Source of the DNA: Symbiobacterium thermophilum
Lineage (GTDB): Bacteria > Bacillota > Sulfobacillia > DYFQ01
Assembly: GCA_020725105.1 (NCBI GenBank)
Contig: DYFQ01000003.1
Coordinates: 50,030-114,029, forward strand
Direction: 5' to 3'
DNA length: 64,000 bases
Below, piece by piece: positions 16,163 through 24,244 of the stretch. Positions within the stretch are counted from its first letter, which is position 1; each line of letters begins with the position of its first letter. The translations under genes were made by a program, and so were the position numbers. A model generated the notes under the pieces. The model was not told where the DNA came from and made no database searches. It worked only from the letters and a program-made list of their open reading frames with translations.

Positions 16163-18007
16163 ATGTGCGGTATCGCCGGCTGGATTGACTACGAAGCTGA
16201 ATTCACCGCGGAATCGGCGGCCCTGGAGGCGGTGGCCAGGACCATGGCCTGCCGGGGACCCGACGGCGAGGGGACCTGGGCCGGGCGACACGCGGCCCTC
16301 GCTCACCGCCGGCTGATCGTGGTCGACCCGGCGGGTGGCGGGCAGCCCATGACCCTCGAGCGGGGCGGCAACACCTACGTCATCACCTACAACGGCGAGC
16401 TCTACAACACCGAGGACCTCCGGCGCGAGCTCCTGGCCCGGGGCCACAGTTTCCGGGGTCATTCCGACACCGAGGTCCTGCTGGCGTCGTTCGTGGAGTG
16501 GGGTCCGGCCTGCCTGGAACGGCTGAACGGGATCTTCGCCTTCGGCATCTGGAGCGCGGCCGACGAGCGCCTGTTCCTGGCCCGCGACCGGCTGGGGGTG
16601 AAGCCGCTCTTCTTCGTCCAGCGGGGCCGCGGCCTGCTCTTTGCGTCCGAGCTGAAGGCGATCCTGGCCCACGGCCTGGTGGCGCCGGAGGTGGACGCCG
16701 AAGGGCTGGCCGAGGTATTCGCCATCGGTCCGGGGCGCACGCCGGGCCACGGGGTGTTTCGCGGCGTGGAGGAACTGAGGCCCGGCTACTGGCTGGCCTT
16801 CGACCGGCGCGGCACCCGGACCGGCCGGTACTGGGCCCTGGAGAGTCGGCCCCACCCCGACGACCCGGAGACGACGGCCACCCGCGTGCGTGGCCTCCTG
16901 CAGGACGCCGTCGAGCGCCAGCTCGTGTCCGACGTGCCGGTGTGCGCCCTCCTGTCGGGAGGCGTGGACTCCAGCGCCATCACGGCCTTCGCGGCCGGTG
17001 CGTACCGGCGGGCGGGCACAGGTGCCCTGAACACCTACTCCGTGGATTACGTGGACAACGACCGTCACTTCCGGCCCAGCGACTTCCAGCCCGACGCCGA
17101 CGGCCCGTGGGCCCGGCGGGTGGCCGACTGGTTCGGCACCCGTCACCACCAGGTGCAACTGGACAACTCGGACCTGGTTGACGCCCTCGATGCCGCGGTG
17201 AGGGCCCGCGACCTCCCCGGCATGGCCGACGTGGACGCGTCGCTGTACCTCTTCAGCCGCGCCATCAAGCGCGACGCCACGGTGGCGCTGTCGGGGGAGT
17301 GCGCCGACGAGGTCTTTGGCGGTTACCCCTGGTTCCGGCGACCCGAGGCCGTGGCGGCGGACACCTTCCCCTGGGCCCTGGGGCTCGGTGAGCGGTGGCG
17401 GCTGCTGTCGCCCGAGCTGGTCCGCCACATCATGCCCGAGGCGTACCTGGCCGAGCGCTACCGGGAAGCGCTGGCCGAGGTGCCCGCCCTGCCGGGCGAG
17501 GACCCGGCCGACGCCCGGCTCCGCCAGATAGCGTACCTCACCCTCACCCGCTGGATGCCCGTGCTGCTGGACCGCAAGGACCGGATGAGCATGGCCGTCG
17601 GCCTGGAGGTCCGGGTACCCTACTGCGACCACCGGCTGGTGGAATACGTGTGGAACGTGCCCTGGCCGGTGAAGCGCTGGAGCGGCCAGGAGAAGGGCCT
17701 CCTCCGCAAGGCGCTGGCCGCCGTCCTGCCCTCGGCCGTGCTGGAACGGCGCAAGAGCCCGTACCCCAAGACCTACAACCCGGCCTACCTGGCGGCGGTC
17801 CGGGAGAGGCTGCTGGACATCCTGGCCGACCCCGGCTCGCCGCTGCGGCCCCTGGTCGACGTGGACCGGGTGCGGGCCATGTGCCGGCCCGACGCGCCGG
17901 TCTCGACGACGCCCTGGTTCGGCCAGCTGATGGCCGGCCCGCAGCTGCTGGCCTACCTCGTCCAGACCGACGTCTGGCTGAGGGAGTACCGGGTGCGGCT
18001 CGTCTGA
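16163..18007 (+). CDS. asnB: Asparagine synthase (glutamine-hydrolysing)
   Basis: A 614-residue two-domain enzyme. After Met the catalytic Cys begins a class II glutaminase domain (MCGIAGWIDYEAE, then MACRGPDGEGTW, YNGELYN, GHSDTEVLL), followed by an ATP-PPase domain with LLSGGVDSSAI and SGECADEVFGGYPWF. It forms asparagine from aspartate, glutamine and ATP. ATG at 16163 is forced by the need for Cys2; the upstream part of the open frame is not coding. There is no partner gene nearby (a convergent SHOCT gene ends 5 bp away), so it looks monocistronic. Confidence 0.95.
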   Translation: MCGIAGWIDYEAEFTAESAALEAVARTMACRGPDGEGTWAGRHAALAHRRLIVVDPAGGGQPMTLERGGNTYVITYNGELYNTEDLRRELLARGHSFRGHSDTEVLLASFVEWGPACLERLNGIFAFGIWSAADERLFLARDRLGVKPLFFVQRGRGLLFASELKAILAHGLVAPEVDAEGLAEVFAIGPGRTPGHGVFRGVEELRPGYWLAFDRRGTRTGRYWALESRPHPDDPETTATRVRGLLQDAVERQLVSDVPVCALLSGGVDSSAITAFAAGAYRRAGTGALNTYSVDYVDNDRHFRPSDFQPDADGPWARRVADWFGTRHHQVQLDNSDLVDALDAAVRARDLPGMADVDASLYLFSRAIKRDATVALSGECADEVFGGYPWFRRPEAVAADTFPWALGLGERWRLLSPELVRHIMPEAYLAERYREALAEVPALPGEDPADARLRQIAYLTLTRWMPVLLDRKDRMSMAVGLEVRVPYCDHRLVEYVWNVPWPVKRWSGQEKGLLRKALAAVLPSAVLERRKSPYPKTYNPAYLAAVRERLLDILADPGSPLRPLVDVDRVRAMCRPDAPVSTTPWFGQLMAGPQLLAYLVQTDVWLREYRVRLV

Positions 18008-18012
18008 CCCAC

Positions 18013-18258
18013 CTACTTGAGGCCGGTCTTGATGGCCTCGAACTCCTCGCGGCTGATCTCGCCCCGGGCGTACCGCAGCCGCAGGACGTCAAGGGCCTCG
18101 CTCGCGGCTCCGGCGGGCCGCGCCCGCGGGAAGAACCGGCCGGCGGCCCAGATCAGGGTGCCGAACAGCAATCCCCAGAAGACCAGGGTCAGGACAAAAC
18201 CCCACCAGCCGGCGCCCGCGCCGCCCCACGCCGCCGGGTGACACCACCCGCCCCACAT
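18013..18258 (-). CDS. Small membrane protein with SHOCT domain
   Basis: An 81-residue protein starting MWGGWCHPAAWGG, then one membrane helix (about 20-42, GFVLTLVFWGLLFGTLIWAA) and a C-terminal SHOCT motif (LRLRYARGEISREEFEAIK). SHOCT proteins are oligomerising membrane or signal-associated factors of unclear function. ATG at 18258 has a GGGG-rich site at suitable distance; a TTG 6 bp upstream is less likely. It follows the sensor kinase by 138 bp in the same direction and may be its target or partner. Confidence 0.82.
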   Translation of the reverse strand: MWGGWCHPAAWGGAGAGWWGFVLTLVFWGLLFGTLIWAAGRFFPRARPAGAASEALDVLRLRYARGEISREEFEAIKTGLK

Positions 18259-18396
18259 CGGCAAACCGCCCCTTTCAGGAGTCGCTGAAATTCAGAACTG
18301 GCCAGGTCCAATGATGGCCCGCCGCTGTCAAGCTCCCGTGGGCGGCCGGTGAAGATCTGGTTAAGCGGCGGGGCAACGCGGCCGCGAGGGGCCCGT

Positions 18397-19524
18397 TCAG
18401 GGGCGGGCAGTCGGCAGGGTGAACCGGAAGGTGCTGCCCTGGCCCGGGCCGGCGCTCTCGGCCCAGATCCGCCCGCCGTGCGCCTCCACCAGGGACCGGG
18501 CGATGGTCAGGCCGACGCCGCTACCGCCGCTGGCGCGGGCGCGGGACTTGTCCACCCGGTAAAACCGCTCGAACAGGTGGGGCAGGTGTTCGGCGGCGAT
18601 GCCCTCGCCCGTATCGGAGACGGCCACCTCCACGTGGCCGCCGGCGTGGGTGGCGGTCACCGAGACCCGGCCGCCGGCCGGAGTGTACTGCAGCGCGTTA
18701 CCCAGCAGGTTGGTGAGGACCTGGGCGATCCGGTCCTCGTCGGCCCAGACCCGCGGCAGGTCGCGCGGCAGGTTCACCGCGAGGCTGACCTCCTTGGCCT
18801 GGTACTGGCTCTCCAGCCGCGCCGTTGCCGCCTTCACCGCGCCGGCCAGGGGCACCGGGCGGGGCTCCAGCGACAACCGGCCGCCCTCGGCGCGGGAAAG
18901 CTCTTCCAGGTCCTCCACCAGCCGGCGCAGCCGCGAGGCTTCTCTGGCCACCAGGGCGTACGTCTGCGAACTGGGCTCGGTCACCCCGTCCAGCAGCCCC
19001 TCCATGTAGCCCTCGATGGTCGTCAGCGGCGTCTTCAGTTCGTGGGCCACGTCGCCGATGAGGGCCAGCCGGCGGGACTCGGCCGCCGCCAGGGCCTCGG
19101 CCATCTGGTTGAAACCCTTGGCCAGCTCCGCCAGTTCCTCTGGACCGTTCACCTGGATCCGCTGGTCGTACCGCCCCTGGGCCACCCGGCGGGTGCCGGC
19201 GACCACCGCCCGGATGGGACTGGTGATCCGGCGGCTGACGACGTAGGCCAGTCCGACCGCGGTGAGGACGGCCGCCAGTACCGCCCAGCCCAGGGCGCTC
19301 CGCAGGCCGCGGAAGAACAGCTCCCGCAGGGCCTCGTTCATGGCGTCCGTCATCACGGCGGCCATCATCCGGCCCATGCCCCGCCCGGCGCCCATCATCG
19401 CCCCCATGTGGTACTCGAAGGCCACCGGCGCCGTCCACTGGAGCACGAGCCACAGGGCGGCCACCGCCGTGCCGATGACGGCCAGGTAGGAGACGAACAG
19501 GCGGAGCTGCAGCCCACCCCTCAC
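18397..19524 (-). CDS. Sensor histidine kinase with Met-rich extracellular loop
   Basis: A 375-residue membrane kinase: TM1 (about 10-30), a short extracytoplasmic loop (about 31-76), TM2 (about 77-97), HAMP (98-150), HisKA with phospho-acceptor His161 (GDVAHELKTPLT), and HATPase_c with NLLGNALQYTP, DTGEGI and GGSGVGLTI. The loop is Met-rich (HMGAMMGAGRGMGRMM), which suggests soft-metal (copper or silver) sensing by analogy to Met-rich copper proteins; this is inference. The GTG start overlaps the regulator's stop (GTGA), so the pair is coupled. Confidence 0.93.
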   Translation of the reverse strand: MRGGLQLRLFVSYLAVIGTAVAALWLVLQWTAPVAFEYHMGAMMGAGRGMGRMMAAVMTDAMNEALRELFFRGLRSALGWAVLAAVLTAVGLAYVVSRRITSPIRAVVAGTRRVAQGRYDQRIQVNGPEELAELAKGFNQMAEALAAAESRRLALIGDVAHELKTPLTTIEGYMEGLLDGVTEPSSQTYALVAREASRLRRLVEDLEELSRAEGGRLSLEPRPVPLAGAVKAATARLESQYQAKEVSLAVNLPRDLPRVWADEDRIAQVLTNLLGNALQYTPAGGRVSVTATHAGGHVEVAVSDTGEGIAAEHLPHLFERFYRVDKSRARASGGSGVGLTIARSLVEAHGGRIWAESAGPGQGSTFRFTLPTARP

Positions 19525-20261
19525 GCCCGGGCCCCCACGAACTTGTAGCCGACGCCCCGCACCGTCTCGATGAACCGGGGATTGGCCGCGTCGTCGCCCA
19601 GTTTCTTTCGTAGCTGGGCGATGTGCACGTCGACCACCCGGTCGTCGCCGTAGAAATCGTGCCCCCAGACCCGTTCGAGCAGGCGTTCCCTGGTCAGTAC
19701 CACCCCGGGGTGCGAGGCCAGGGCATGCAGGATGTCAAACTCGAGGGTGGTCAGGCGGATGGGGCCGGTCTCGCCGGTAACCTCCCGGCGGAGCGGGTCG
19801 ATCCTCAGGCCGGCAAATTCCAGCGGCGGCTCGGCGGCGGCGCCACCGTCACGGCCGCGGCCCCGCCGGAGCACGGTCTTGGCCCGGGCCGCCAGTTCCC
19901 GGGGGCTGAAGGGCTTGGTCACGTAGTCGTCGGCCCCGACGGCCAGGCCAATAAGCTTGTCCGTCTCCTCGGAACGTGCGGTCAGCAGGATGACGTAGGG
20001 GTCATAGTGGCGCCGGACCTCGCGGAGAACCTCGAGGCCGTCCATGCCAGGCAGCATCACATCGAGAACGATCAGGTCCGGTTTCAGCGCCCGGGCGCGC
20101 TCCAGCGCGGTCGGCCCGTCGTGGGCGGTGAGCACCTTGAAGCCCTCGCGCTCCAGGTACGCCTTGACCAGGTCCACGATGCTGGCCTCGTCGTCCACCA
20201 CCAGCACCAGCGCTCCGGCCGGCGCGGCCACGGCCACCGCCTCCCTCCTTGACAGCTTCAT
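19521..20261 (-). CDS. OmpR/PhoB-family response regulator
   Basis: A 246-residue regulator. Receiver domain with VVDDEAS, phospho-acceptor Asp67 (LIVLDVMLPGMDG), conserved Thr (ILLTARSE) and Lys (YVTKPFSPREL). The C-terminal winged helix contains LTTLEFDILHALASHPGVVLTRERLLERVWG and ends with HIAQLRKKLGDD and VRGVGYKFV. ATG at 20261 is chosen over upstream starts because it gives a normal receiver length and lies next to a GGTGG-like site. It is the partner of the kinase with which it overlaps. Confidence 0.95.
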   Translation of the reverse strand: MKLSRREAVAVAAPAGALVLVVDDEASIVDLVKAYLEREGFKVLTAHDGPTALERARALKPDLIVLDVMLPGMDGLEVLREVRRHYDPYVILLTARSEETDKLIGLAVGADDYVTKPFSPRELAARAKTVLRRGRGRDGGAAAEPPLEFAGLRIDPLRREVTGETGPIRLTTLEFDILHALASHPGVVLTRERLLERVWGHDFYGDDRVVDVHIAQLRKKLGDDAANPRFIETVRGVGYKFVGARA

Positions 20262-20408
20262 GCTACCACCGGCCTCGGGGAGCAACAAGTCCTGGAGCCC
20301 GCGGAGCAGGGAATACGTGGGGTGAGGGCGTACCCCAGCTGAAAGCCTGGCAGTGGGGGCGGCCGGCCGGAGCAGGCCGCCGCTCCGCCTGCGCGGAGGT
20401 GGCCGGCA

Positions 20409-20897
20409 ATGAACCTTCACCCGCTGGCCCGGCGGGTCCAGGAGGCCCTGGACCGGGCGGGAGCGGGCGCGACGGTGGTGGAGATGACGGCCAGCACCAG
20501 GACGTCAGAGGACGCCGCCCGCGCGCTCGGCACCGACGTCCGGCACATCGCCAAGAGCCTGGTGTTCCGGGTAGGTGACGGGCTGGCGCTGGTGATCGCC
20601 AGCGGATCCGACCGCGTGGACCTGGCGAAGCTGTCGGCGGCCTGCGGTGCCCCGGCCCGCCGGGCCGACGCCGACGCGGTCAAGGCGGCCACCGGCTTCC
20701 CCATCGGCGGCGTGCCCCCGCTGGGCCACCGCACGCCGCTGCCGACCTACCTCGACCGGCGCCTGCTGGCCCTGGACCACGTGTGGGCCGCGGCCGGGAC
20801 ACCCCAGGCGGTCTTCCGTACCACTCCCGCCGACCTGGTCCGGATCACCGGCGGCACCGTGGCCGACCTGGCCGTCGAACCGGCCGGGGGCGGTTAG
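20409..20897 (+). CDS. YbaK/EbsC-family aminoacyl-tRNA deacylase
   Basis: A 162-residue single-domain protein of the YbaK/ProX group, which hydrolyses mischarged tRNAs such as Cys-tRNA(Pro). It shows the conserved Lys in RHIAKSLVFRVG, VASGSDRVDLAKLSAA, and the Gly-rich FPIGGVPPLGH motif with TYLDRRLL. The family is otherwise about 155-165 residues. It is divergent from the response regulator. Which mischarged tRNA it edits cannot be told from sequence. Confidence 0.9.
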   Translation: MNLHPLARRVQEALDRAGAGATVVEMTASTRTSEDAARALGTDVRHIAKSLVFRVGDGLALVIASGSDRVDLAKLSAACGAPARRADADAVKAATGFPIGGVPPLGHRTPLPTYLDRRLLALDHVWAAAGTPQAVFRTTPADLVRITGGTVADLAVEPAGGG

Positions 20898-20934
20898 CTC
20901 GAGGCCCCGGTCCCGGCCGGCGGGGCGGCAGCGC

Positions 20935-20990
20935 CATCTGGTTGCGGCCGGCGTCCTTGGCCAGGTAACACGCGAGGGTAACCCTGCCGC
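20935..20990 (-). pseudogene. Relic of a GGDEF domain C-terminus
   Basis: In the 105-bp gap after asd, one minus-strand frame reads GRVTLACYLAKDAGRNQM. The A-CY-AK-AGRN pattern is the characteristic last helix of GGDEF (diguanylate cyclase) domains. There is no catalytic GG(D/E)EF motif or start, and the frame continues without sense. It looks like a decayed tail of a c-di-GMP synthase gene, though a chance match over about 14 residues cannot be excluded. Confidence 0.45.
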
Positions 20991-21002
20991 TCCAGTCGCG
21001 CC

Positions 21003-22085
21003 TCAGCCGATGAAGCCCCGCGAGGCCAGGTACTCCGCCACCAGCACGGCCCCCTTGCCCGCCCCCATTTTCGTGTTGTGGGTGACCAGCACGTACTTGA
21101 GGCCGCCTTCGAACACGCCGTCGGTGCGGATGCGGCCCACGGTGGTGGCCATGCCGCCCTCGTTGTCCCGGTCCAGCCTCGGTTGGGGCCGGAAGGGGTC
21201 GCCGACCACCACCAGCAACCGGCCGGGGGCCGAGGGCAGCCCGAGGCCCACGAAGTCCCGGCCGAACTCGCGGAAGACCCTGGCCGCGGCTTCGGGCGTC
21301 GCCCCCCGTTCGGTCTCCACGAAGACCGCCTCGGTGTGGCCCTCCAGCACCGGCACCCTGGTGCAGGTGGCGCTCAGCCGGAGCGCGGCCTCCCGGACCG
21401 TATCGCCGTCCAGCCGGCCCAGGATCTTCTTGCTTTCGGCCTCGACCTTCTCTTCCTCCCGGGGGATGAAGGGGACCACGTTGTCGATGATGTCCAGGGC
21501 GATCACCCCGGGCGACCGGCCGGCGCCGGAGACGCCCTGCAGCGAGGTGACCACCACCCGCCGGAGGCCAAAGGCTTCGGCCACGGGTTTCAGGGTCATC
21601 ACCAGCCCGGTGACGGTGCAGTTGGGAATGGGGGTGATGAAGCCCCGCCAGCCGCGCCGGGCCTGTTGCACGCGGAGCAGGGACGCGTGCTCCATGTTGA
21701 CTCCGGGCACGAGAATGGGCACGTCGGGTGCCATGCGGAAGGCCGAGGCGGTGCTGATGACCGGGGTGGTCCGGGCGTAGCGCGGTTCCAGTTCCCGGGC
21801 CACGTCGGACTCCACGGCCGTGAAGATGCAACTGAAAGCCTGAGGGTCGAGGTCGGCGGCGTCCTGGACCACCTGCTCCAGGAGTTCAGGGGCCGGATCC
21901 TCCGGCAGCCACCACCGGAGGGCGCCGGTGCCCGGGTCCCGGAGGGCCTCACCGTACGTCTTTCCCGCCGATCGCTCCGAGGCGGCCAGGCCGGTCAGCT
22001 CGAACCACGGGTGACGCTGCAGGCTGGCGACGAGTTGCTGGCCGGCGATGCCCGTGCAGCCGACCACGGCTACCCTGTGTCCCAC
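21003..22085 (-). CDS. asd: Aspartate-semialdehyde dehydrogenase, archaeal/fungal type
   Basis: A 360-residue NADPH-dependent enzyme of the lysine/threonine/methionine pathway, converting aspartyl phosphate to the semialdehyde. It has GCTGIAGQQLV for the nucleotide, HPWFELTGLAASERSAGKTYG (the archaeal/fungal form rather than the common bacterial one), catalytic Cys156 in PIPNCTVTG and LEGHTEAVFVE. GTG at 22085. It follows the M20 peptidase by 105 bp in the same direction. No other lysine-pathway gene (dapA, lysC) is adjacent. Confidence 0.93.
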   Translation of the reverse strand: MGHRVAVVGCTGIAGQQLVASLQRHPWFELTGLAASERSAGKTYGEALRDPGTGALRWWLPEDPAPELLEQVVQDAADLDPQAFSCIFTAVESDVARELEPRYARTTPVISTASAFRMAPDVPILVPGVNMEHASLLRVQQARRGWRGFITPIPNCTVTGLVMTLKPVAEAFGLRRVVVTSLQGVSGAGRSPGVIALDIIDNVVPFIPREEEKVEAESKKILGRLDGDTVREAALRLSATCTRVPVLEGHTEAVFVETERGATPEAAARVFREFGRDFVGLGLPSAPGRLLVVVGDPFRPQPRLDRDNEGGMATTVGRIRTDGVFEGGLKYVLVTHNTKMGAGKGAVLVAEYLASRGFIG

Positions 22086-22190
22086 GGTCGTCCCCCTCTC
22101 GTCTCCCCGCGGCCGCGGCGCCGGTTCCAGCCTACGCCGGTCCAGCCGCCGGTGTCGCCCTGGCGCAGTATCGCCCCCTGAAGTTCCCGG

Positions 22191-23333
22191 CTACAGGCTC
22201 TCCAGGAGGCGGGCCAGCAGCGCCGCCCTGGGCGCCAGGTGCGGCACCAGCACGTGCTCGTGCAGGGCGTGGGCCCCGTCACCCATGGCGCCCAGGCCGT
22301 CAAGGGTGGGAATGCCCAGCGCGGCGGTGAAATTGCCGTCCGAACCGCCGCCGGTTCCCCCTTCCGTCACCTCGAAGCCTAGCTCCCTGGCGAGTTCCCT
22401 GGCCCGTTCGAACAGGGCCACGATGGCCGGGGTCCGCTCCATGGGGGGCCGGTTCATGCCCCCCTCCACCGTCACGGTGGCCCCGGGCAAGAAAGGCTTC
22501 AGCCCCAGGATGGCCGGCACCACCTGCTCGGCCGCGGCGGGGGTCATCACCCGCAGGTCCACCTCGGCCTCAGCCTCGGCGGCCACCACGTTGGAACGGG
22601 TGCCGCCCCGGACAACGCCCACGTTGACGGTGGTCCCGGTGGCGTAGTCCGTCAGCGAGTGGAGCTTCACGACCTGGCGGGCCAGTTCCTCGATGGCGCT
22701 GACCCCCTGCTCGGGGTCCGCCCCCGCGTGGGCCGCCCGGCCGGTCACGCGGACGCGGAACATGCCCACCCCCTTGCGCCAGGTCTTGAGGGCGCCGTAA
22801 GGGGGGACAGGAGGTTCCAGCACCAGCACGGCCGAGGCCCGCCGGGCTTCGGCCTCGATGATGGGGCGCGAAGTGGGGCTGCCCACCTCCTCGTCGGAGG
22901 TGACCAGCGCCACCACGTCGGCCGCCGGGCTGCGGCCCAGGGCCCTCAAGGCCCGCAGGGCGAAGACCGCCTGGGTGATCCCGCCCTTCATGTCGTATAC
23001 CCCGGGGCCGTAAAGCCGGTCGCCTTCACGCCGCAGGGGTTGCTTCTGAAGCTGGCCCACGGCCCACACGGTGTCCATGTGGCACAGCACCAGCACCCGG
23101 CGGGAACGGTCGGCGCCCGGGAAAACGGCCCGCAGGTGGTTGCCGGCTTCGCCCTGGGGCAGCATCTCGACGGCGCCGCCGGCGTCCTGCAGCGCCGCCG
23201 CCAGGTGTTCTCCCAGCCGGTCGAGGGCGGCCTTGTCGCCCGATGGCGACTCCCGTCCCGCCAGGCCGCCCAGGAACGCCACCATGTTCTCGGTCTCTCT
23301 TTCCAGGTAAGCGAGGACGTCTCGAGGGTTCAC
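22191..23333 (-). CDS. M20-family metallopeptidase (carboxypeptidase G2-like)
   Basis: A 380-residue zinc hydrolase without signal peptide. Metal-binding and catalytic residues are visible: LCHMDTVW, YGPGVYDMKGG, TSDEEVGS (general-base Glu), and the C-terminal HEH near LHEHVLV. The dimerisation insert (about 180-290) contains GRAAHAGADPEQGVSAI, where the His is typical of glutamate carboxypeptidases. It likely removes C-terminal Glu/Asp-type residues or N-acyl groups; the substrate is unknown. It starts 3 bp after the DUF554 stop, so the two are cotranscribed. Confidence 0.88.
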   Translation of the reverse strand: MNPRDVLAYLERETENMVAFLGGLAGRESPSGDKAALDRLGEHLAAALQDAGGAVEMLPQGEAGNHLRAVFPGADRSRRVLVLCHMDTVWAVGQLQKQPLRREGDRLYGPGVYDMKGGITQAVFALRALRALGRSPAADVVALVTSDEEVGSPTSRPIIEAEARRASAVLVLEPPVPPYGALKTWRKGVGMFRVRVTGRAAHAGADPEQGVSAIEELARQVVKLHSLTDYATGTTVNVGVVRGGTRSNVVAAEAEAEVDLRVMTPAAAEQVVPAILGLKPFLPGATVTVEGGMNRPPMERTPAIVALFERARELARELGFEVTEGGTGGGSDGNFTAALGIPTLDGLGAMGDGAHALHEHVLVPHLAPRAALLARLLESL

Positions 23334-23336
23334 CCG

Positions 23337-24020
23337 CTAACCTCCCAGAAACAGCCTGGCCAGGACGATGGCCACCAGGAGACCCGGCAGGAAGTTGGCC
23401 ACCCGGATTCTGGCCATGCCCAGCATGTTGATGCCGATACCGACGATCATCAGGCCGCCGGTGGCCGTCAGCTCCCGGACCACCGGGTCGGTCATGAACT
23501 GTCTGACGCTTCCCGCCAAGAGCGTCAGGCCGCCCTGGTAAAACAGGATGGTGAAGACGGAAAAGAGCACGCCGACCCCCAGCGTGGAGGCGAAGGCGAC
23601 CGACGAGAGCCCGTCCATGACGGACTTGGTAAGGAGGATGGTGTAGTCGCCCTGCAGCCCGTCGGCGATGGAGCCCAGAATGGTCATGGGGCCCACGCAG
23701 AACAGCAGGCTGGCCGAGACGAAGGCCTTGGTGAAGTCGCCGTCCTTCCGGCCGTAGCGAGCTTCCAGGCGGCGCCCCAGGGCATCAAGCCGCGCCTCCA
23801 GGTCGAGCGCCTCGCCGGCCATGCCGCCCAGCACCAGGCTGAACAGGACCACCAGGGCGTTCTCGCTGCCCAGGGCCAGCCTGGTGCCGAGCACCAGGGT
23901 GAACAGGCCTACCCCCTGAAAGATGGTCTCCGCCAGCCGGGCCGGCAGGCGCCGCCGCAGCAGGAGCCCGCCCAGCCCGCCCGCCGCCACCGCGGCGATG
24001 TTGATGAACGTGCCCGTCAC
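23337..24020 (-). CDS. DUF554 integral membrane protein
   Basis: A 227-residue membrane protein with about six to seven hydrophobic segments. Family landmarks are GTFINIAAVAAGGLGGLLL at the N-terminus, ASLLFCVGPMTILGSIADGL and TGGLMIVGIGINML. DUF554 (YdfK-like in Bacillus) is an uncharacterised family, possibly transporters. The GTG start at 24020 has a GGGGG site 8 bp upstream. It heads a possible operon DUF554-M20 peptidase-asd. The 224 bp between it and nuoN hold nothing I can identify. Confidence 0.88.
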   Translation of the reverse strand: MTGTFINIAAVAAGGLGGLLLRRRLPARLAETIFQGVGLFTLVLGTRLALGSENALVVLFSLVLGGMAGEALDLEARLDALGRRLEARYGRKDGDFTKAFVSASLLFCVGPMTILGSIADGLQGDYTILLTKSVMDGLSSVAFASTLGVGVLFSVFTILFYQGGLTLLAGSVRQFMTDPVVRELTATGGLMIVGIGINMLGMARIRVANFLPGLLVAIVLARLFLGG

Positions 24021-24244
24021 CGTCTTGCCCCCGCTTCAGGGCCGCGGCCGCACCCGTCGACCGGGCGTCCTTCGCCTGACGGCACCTGTTCCGCGTTGGC
24101 GGCGCGGTCCCTGCCGGCCCGGGGTCAGTCCCGACCGAGGCCGGCGCCTGCGCGGCGCGTGCCCCCAGGGAACTCCAGGCCCAGGGCAGGGGCCCACCCG
24201 GGCCGCCTCGACCCCCGGACCGGGCCGCCACGGAGCCAGCCATC

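Noticed and set aside
18326..18331. TTGACA (minus) upstream of the SHOCT gene
   Set aside because: No acceptable -10 lies 16-18 bp downstream, so it was not called a promoter.
24021..24244. Gap between nuoN and the DUF554 gene examined for a nuo terminator or small gene
   Set aside because: No stem with a T-run and no credible frame was found.
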